A program made the translations under genes and the position numbers. Below, piece by piece: positions 60,555-64,000 of a stretch of 64,000 nt of DNA (its first letter is position 1; the number at the start of each line of letters is the position of its first letter). The notes under the pieces were generated by a model. It was not told the DNA's origin. It saw only the letters and a program-made list of their open reading frames with translations, and did not search any database. The DNA comes from Kocuria soli (GTDB lineage: Bacteria > Actinomycetota > Actinomycetes > Actinomycetales > Micrococcaceae), in the NCBI RefSeq assembly GCF_003797835.1, contig NZ_RKMF01000001.1, positions 124,001 to 188,000 of the forward strand, in the 5' to 3' direction.

Positions 60555-61816
60555 GCCTGTTCCTCCCGCCCGAGTCCCCGGGGACCGGATGCGTCCGCGG
60601 CGTCGTCGTTGTCCTCCTCGACGAAGGAGTCCTGGTATTCGCGGTACCACCCGCGTTCCTCCGCCACGAGCGGGTGATCCGTCGCGTAGACGACGTCGAA
60701 TCGCTGCTCGAGATCCACCGGCCCACCGGCCAGGATCCCGGCGCGCGTGGCCTTGATCCACTCGGAGGTTTCGTCCTCCACGCCCTGGAACCACACGTCC
60801 TCGGCACCGTACTCGCGTTCGAGCAGGTTCCGGGTGCGCAACAGCGGGTCCCGCGGGGCCCATAGCTGTTCCTCGTCCGTGCGACGGTACTTGGTGGGGT
60901 CATCGGCCGTGGTGTGCGCTCCGAGCCGGAAGGTTTCGGCCTCGATCATCACCGGGCCACGCCCCTGGCGGGCTTCCGCGAGGGCCCACCGGGTGACGGC
61001 CAGGACGGCCAGGGGGTCGTTGCCGTCCACGCGCACACCTTCGAATCCGTAGCCGGCGGCGCGGGTGGCCAATGGCACGCGGGACTGGGTGGAGAACGGC
61101 ACGGAGATCGCCCACTGGTTGTTCTGGACGAAGAAGACCACGGGGGCGTCGTAGGAGGCTGCGAAGACCATGGATTCGTGCACCTCGCCCTCCGTGGACG
61201 CACCGTCGCCGTAGTAGACCAGCACGGCCGCCTCGGGCGGCGGGTTCTGCCCCTCCTCCGCGGCGAGCTTCTGGTCCTGGGTGATACCCATGGCATAACC
61301 CACGGCGTGCGGGACCTGGGCTCCCAGGACCAACGAATAGATCTGGGTCCGCGTCTCCGAGGGCTTCCAGCTCGAGGCCGTGTGTCCACGGAACTGCGTC
61401 ATCATCTCCTCGGCCGGGATCCCCCGTTCCAGGATCACGGCGTGCTCCCGGTAGGACGGGAACACGTAGTCCTCGGTTCCGAGCGCCCGGGCGGATGCCA
61501 CCTGCGCAGCTTCCTGCCCTCTCAGCGGCGGCCAGAGGACCATCTGCCCTTGACGCTGCAAGGACGTGGCCATCTCGTCCAGTCGCCGCGCGCGCAGCAT
61601 AGAACGGTAGATCTCTTCGATCTCCTGCCGCCCGAGGTCCTCTATCCACGGGGAGAACCGGGAGTCCTGGACCCGGGCACCCGTCTCGTCCAACAACCCG
61701 ACCACGGGCAACGTGGACTCAACGGTCGCGGGGTGCGCGCCGGTCCCCGCCGTTGCCCTCGCATCGTGGGGATCCGTGGGCTCGGGCTTCCCGGAGGTGT
61801 TCTCGGTTGGTGTCAC
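60551..61816 (-). CDS. bkdA: 2-oxo acid dehydrogenase E1 alpha subunit
   Basis: About 421 residues. The thiamine diphosphate motif starts YYGDGASTEGEVHESM and ends QNNQWAIS (GDG...NN). The phosphorylation-loop region RRTDEEQLW is present. FPSYREHAVILERG is typical of branched-chain rather than pyruvate E1. GTG 61816 has GGGAG six nt upstream and is preferred over ATG 61852. With E1 beta it decarboxylates keto acids of Val, Leu and Ile to acyl-CoA starters for iso- and anteiso-fatty acids, dominant lipids in many Micrococcales. Confidence 0.94.
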   Translation of the reverse strand: MTPTENTSGKPEPTDPHDARATAGTGAHPATVESTLPVVGLLDETGARVQDSRFSPWIEDLGRQEIEEIYRSMLRARRLDEMATSLQRQGQMVLWPPLRGQEAAQVASARALGTEDYVFPSYREHAVILERGIPAEEMMTQFRGHTASSWKPSETRTQIYSLVLGAQVPHAVGYAMGITQDQKLAAEEGQNPPPEAAVLVYYGDGASTEGEVHESMVFAASYDAPVVFFVQNNQWAISVPFSTQSRVPLATRAAGYGFEGVRVDGNDPLAVLAVTRWALAEARQGRGPVMIEAETFRLGAHTTADDPTKYRRTDEEQLWAPRDPLLRTRNLLEREYGAEDVWFQGVEDETSEWIKATRAGILAGGPVDLEQRFDVVYATDHPLVAEERGWYREYQDSFVEEDNDDAADASGPRGLGREEQA

Positions 61817-61917
61817 AGGTGACTCCCGTTGGTGTGACGGTTGGATGGTCATGGCCGGTGCCACGCTTCGACCGAGCCGCAGTGGACCCGACCTGGACTT
61901 TCAGTGTGCATCGGAGC

Positions 61918-63033
61918 TTACGGGACGGCCACGGCCGGCGCGGACGGCAGGGGTGAGAACGCGGAACACACGGCGAGGAACCGGTCATTGGCCTCGGGCT
62001 CTCCGATGGTGACTCGCACGCCCTCGCCCGCGAAGGCACGGACCGCGAGCGCCTGAGCGGCACAGGCACGGGCGAACCTGTCCGTCTCGGCACCCAGTGC
62101 GAGCCAGACGAAGTTCGCCTGGGTGGCGGGAACCCAGCAACCCATGCGTTCGAGTTCGGCCTGGACCCTGTCCCGTTCGGAGGTGATCCGGTCCACGCGT
62201 TCCTGGACCTGATCGGGGTTGCGCAACGTGGCCACTGCCGCTGCTTGGGCCAGTTCGGTCACGGCGAAGGGGACGGTGACCTTGCGCAGTTGTTCCGTGA
62301 CGGGCTGCTGGGCGAGGCAGAACCCCACGCGCAAACCGGCCAGGCCGTGGGCCTTGGAGAAGGTGCGCAGCGCCACGACGTTCGGGTGGGACCGGTAGGT
62401 GCGGATCCCGTCCACGACCTCCGGGTCGGACTGGAATTCCCGGTAGGCCTCGTCCACGACCACGACGACGTCCTCGGGAACCTCGGCCAGGAAGTCGTCC
62501 ACGGCCGCCTGGGTCAGGGAGGGGCCGGTGGGGTTGTTGGGTGAGCACAGCAGGATCACCCGCGTGCGGTCCGTGACCGCGGCCAACATGGCCTGGAGGT
62601 CGTGAGACCCGTCCGGCAGGTTGGGCACCTGGACGTTTCTGGCCCCGGCGGTGGTCACCAGAATGGGATAGGCCTCGAACGAGCGCCACGCGTAGAGGAC
62701 TTCGTCCCCGGCGCCGTCCTCGTCAGTTCCTGCGAACGCTGCCAGGATCTGGGCGAGGGCTCCCAGGCTCCCGGCGCCCGTGACGATGTCCTCGACGGGA
62801 ACCTCGAGCGATTCGGCGATCTGCGCACGTAGTTTCACGGTGGCGGGATCGGGATAGCGGTGCACCCCGGCGGCCGCTTCGGCAATAGCTTGCTGCGCGG
62901 CGGGGACCGGTCCCCAGGGGTTCTCGTTGGAGGACAGCTTGTAGGGGGTCAGACCTTCGACGGGGGTCGGTGGCTTCCCCGCGGCATAGGCGGGCAGCGC
63001 TCCGAGGGCGGTGCGGGGGCGGATCGGGCTCAT
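61918..63033 (-). CDS. hisC: HisC-like class II aminotransferase (histidinol-phosphate or aromatic amino acid type)
   Basis: 371 residues, PLP fold type I. KLSSNENPWGP at the N-terminus, CSPNNPTG, DEAYREF (D194) and the PLP lysine K227 in RTFSKAHGLAGLRVG are conserved. The start MSPIRPRTALGALPAYAAGK matches the actinobacterial 'HisC2/Pat' group, which prefers aromatic amino acids over histidinol phosphate. No other his genes are near. It runs in the same direction as bkdABC with a 101-nt gap, so it may make keto acids for it, but that is inference. Confidence 0.88.
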   Translation of the reverse strand: MSPIRPRTALGALPAYAAGKPPTPVEGLTPYKLSSNENPWGPVPAAQQAIAEAAAGVHRYPDPATVKLRAQIAESLEVPVEDIVTGAGSLGALAQILAAFAGTDEDGAGDEVLYAWRSFEAYPILVTTAGARNVQVPNLPDGSHDLQAMLAAVTDRTRVILLCSPNNPTGPSLTQAAVDDFLAEVPEDVVVVVDEAYREFQSDPEVVDGIRTYRSHPNVVALRTFSKAHGLAGLRVGFCLAQQPVTEQLRKVTVPFAVTELAQAAAVATLRNPDQVQERVDRITSERDRVQAELERMGCWVPATQANFVWLALGAETDRFARACAAQALAVRAFAGEGVRVTIGEPEANDRFLAVCSAFSPLPSAPAVAVP

Positions 63034-63126
63034 GGGCTCACTGTAGCCGTGCCCGGTGCCGCGTAACCCGTCACGGAACTTCAGATTCCTGCGCTCTTCG
63101 TGGGCCGGCCGTCACGAGGTGGCGCC

Positions 63127-64000
63127 ATGACCGCCGACGCTGCCCGGGATGGAACAATGTCGACCATGGCCGAGACCTCACCTGCTTCCGTCCCCAGCCG
63201 TCGCCCGTTGGCTCAAGCCGATCCGCCCATTGCCCTGGGCGCTCTCGACGGGCGTTACCGCCCCGCCGTGGCACCTCTGGTGGAGCACCTGTCGGAAGCA
63301 GCGCTGAACCGCAACCGCATACACGTCGAGGTCGAGTGGTTCATCCACCTGTGTGCGCGGCAGGTTCTTCCCGGCCTGTCACCGCTGAGCTCCGAGCAAA
63401 TCGAGGGCCTGCGCAGGATCGTGGCCGATTTCGACGCCGCCGCCGTGGCCGAACTGGCCGAGATCGAAGCGGTCACGGTGCACGACGTGAAGGCCGTGGA
63501 GTACTTCATCGGGCGGCGGCTGGCGGACCTGGGCCTGGAGCACCTCAAGCCCCTGGTGCACTTCGCCTGCACCTCGGAGGACATCAACAACCTGGCCTAC
63601 GCCGTGGGCGTGCGCGACGCCGTCGTGGGGGTCTGGGCCCCGGCCGCCCAGGAACTGGTCGGGCAGATCAGGAACATGGCCGAGACGTCGTCCCAGGTCT
63701 CCATGCTGTCCCGGACCCACGGGCAGCCGGCCACGCCCACGACGCTTGGCAAGGAACTCGCGGTCTTCACGCACCGCCTGGGCCGGCAGCTCGAACGGGT
63801 GCGCGCCACTCAGTTCCTGGGAAAGATCAACGGCGCCACCGGCACCTACGCCGCCCATGTCTCAGCGGCCCCAACCGCGGACTGGCAGGACATCTCCCGG
63901 ACGTTCGTGGAGGGCCTCGGACTCACCTGGAACCCCCTGACCACCCAGATCGAGTCGCACGACTGGCAGGCCGAGCTGTACGCAGACGTTGCACGGTTCA
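63127..64000 (+). CDS. purB: Adenylosuccinate lyase, N-terminal part, runs off the right edge
   Basis: The window has about 290 residues of this purine-pathway enzyme, which removes fumarate from SAICAR and adenylosuccinate. ALGALDGRYRPAVAPLVEHL, HFACTSEDINNLAYAVG and MLSRTHGQPATPTTLGKELA are conserved, with the catalytic His in SRTHGQPATP. The SS-loop (SSxMPHKxNP) would lie beyond the edge. The start is uncertain: ATG 63127 has GAGGTGG upstream, while ATG 63157 and ATG 63166 are closer to the conserved part. It diverges from the HisC-like gene. Confidence 0.93.
   Translation, partial: MTADAARDGTMSTMAETSPASVPSRRPLAQADPPIALGALDGRYRPAVAPLVEHLSEAALNRNRIHVEVEWFIHLCARQVLPGLSPLSSEQIEGLRRIVADFDAAAVAELAEIEAVTVHDVKAVEYFIGRRLADLGLEHLKPLVHFACTSEDINNLAYAVGVRDAVVGVWAPAAQELVGQIRNMAETSSQVSMLSRTHGQPATPTTLGKELAVFTHRLGRQLERVRATQFLGKINGATGTYAAHVSAAPTADWQDISRTFVEGLGLTWNPLTTQIESHDWQAELYADVARF

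Overview
The window is high-GC DNA with short gaps, many GTG starts and many ATGA/GTGA gene overlaps. It looks like a chromosomal segment of an actinobacterium, most probably in the Micrococcales (Micrococcaceae-like). Supporting signs are an HspR/HAIR operator at dnaK, a perfect LpqY-SugABC set, an MnhA-B fusion in the Mrp operon, a LuxR-type BenR, and E1-alpha/E1-beta/E2 genes for branched-chain keto acids. I see no insertion sequence, prophage or CRISPR array. Composition looks even throughout, so this reads as core chromosome with metabolic islands.

Left part (1-14,800). The 5' half of dnaK (minus) sits behind a textbook HspR operator. A low-molecular-weight phosphatase and a P-loop kinase-like gene follow on plus. 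A TPP riboswitch then drives ykoE plus one fused ECF gene (ATPase-ATPase-EcfT), so thiamine or its pyrimidine precursor is imported under TPP control. A DUF4235 gene, the complete mnhA-C-D-E-F-G Na+/H+ antiporter operon, an MFS transporter and dcd follow.

Middle (14,999-33,800). tRNA-Gly(CCC), a methyltransferase, panD and an AEC transporter precede the trehalose importer lpqY-sugA-sugB-sugC, which ends in a very strong hairpin. Next, on minus, is a copper/cytochrome-oxidase region: a His-rich membrane protein, CopC, a PCuAC lipoprotein coupled to a Tat-exported DyP peroxidase, a CopD-CtaG fusion, and a thioredoxin-NHL protein. Then come HU and a zinc-ligand-free ribosomal set (bL28, bL33, uS14) behind a long leader.

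Right part (33,800-64,000). malQ, a HAD phosphatase, a CitE-like lyase, a glutathionyl-hydroquinone-reductase-like protein and a MarR regulator lead to the benzoate/catechol region. catA (minus) diverges from benA-benB-benC-benD-benR (plus). catB, a LysR regulator and an acyl-CoA ligase lie beyond on minus. Together they take benzoate through its cis-diol and catechol to muconate and muconolactone. A response regulator, a histidine kinase and a kinase-like protein with no ATPase motifs form a signalling cassette. A divergent TagI-type glycosylase, the bkd complex genes, an HisC-like aminotransferase and the start of purB close the window.

The strongest unusual signals are these: BenC carries a C-terminal FCD-like (GntR ligand-sensor) domain with no DNA-binding domain; the TPP leader contains a visible Shine-Dalgarno sequestering hairpin; the ECF transporter has A, A' and T on one chain; and the signalling cassette pairs a genuine kinase with a degenerate one.
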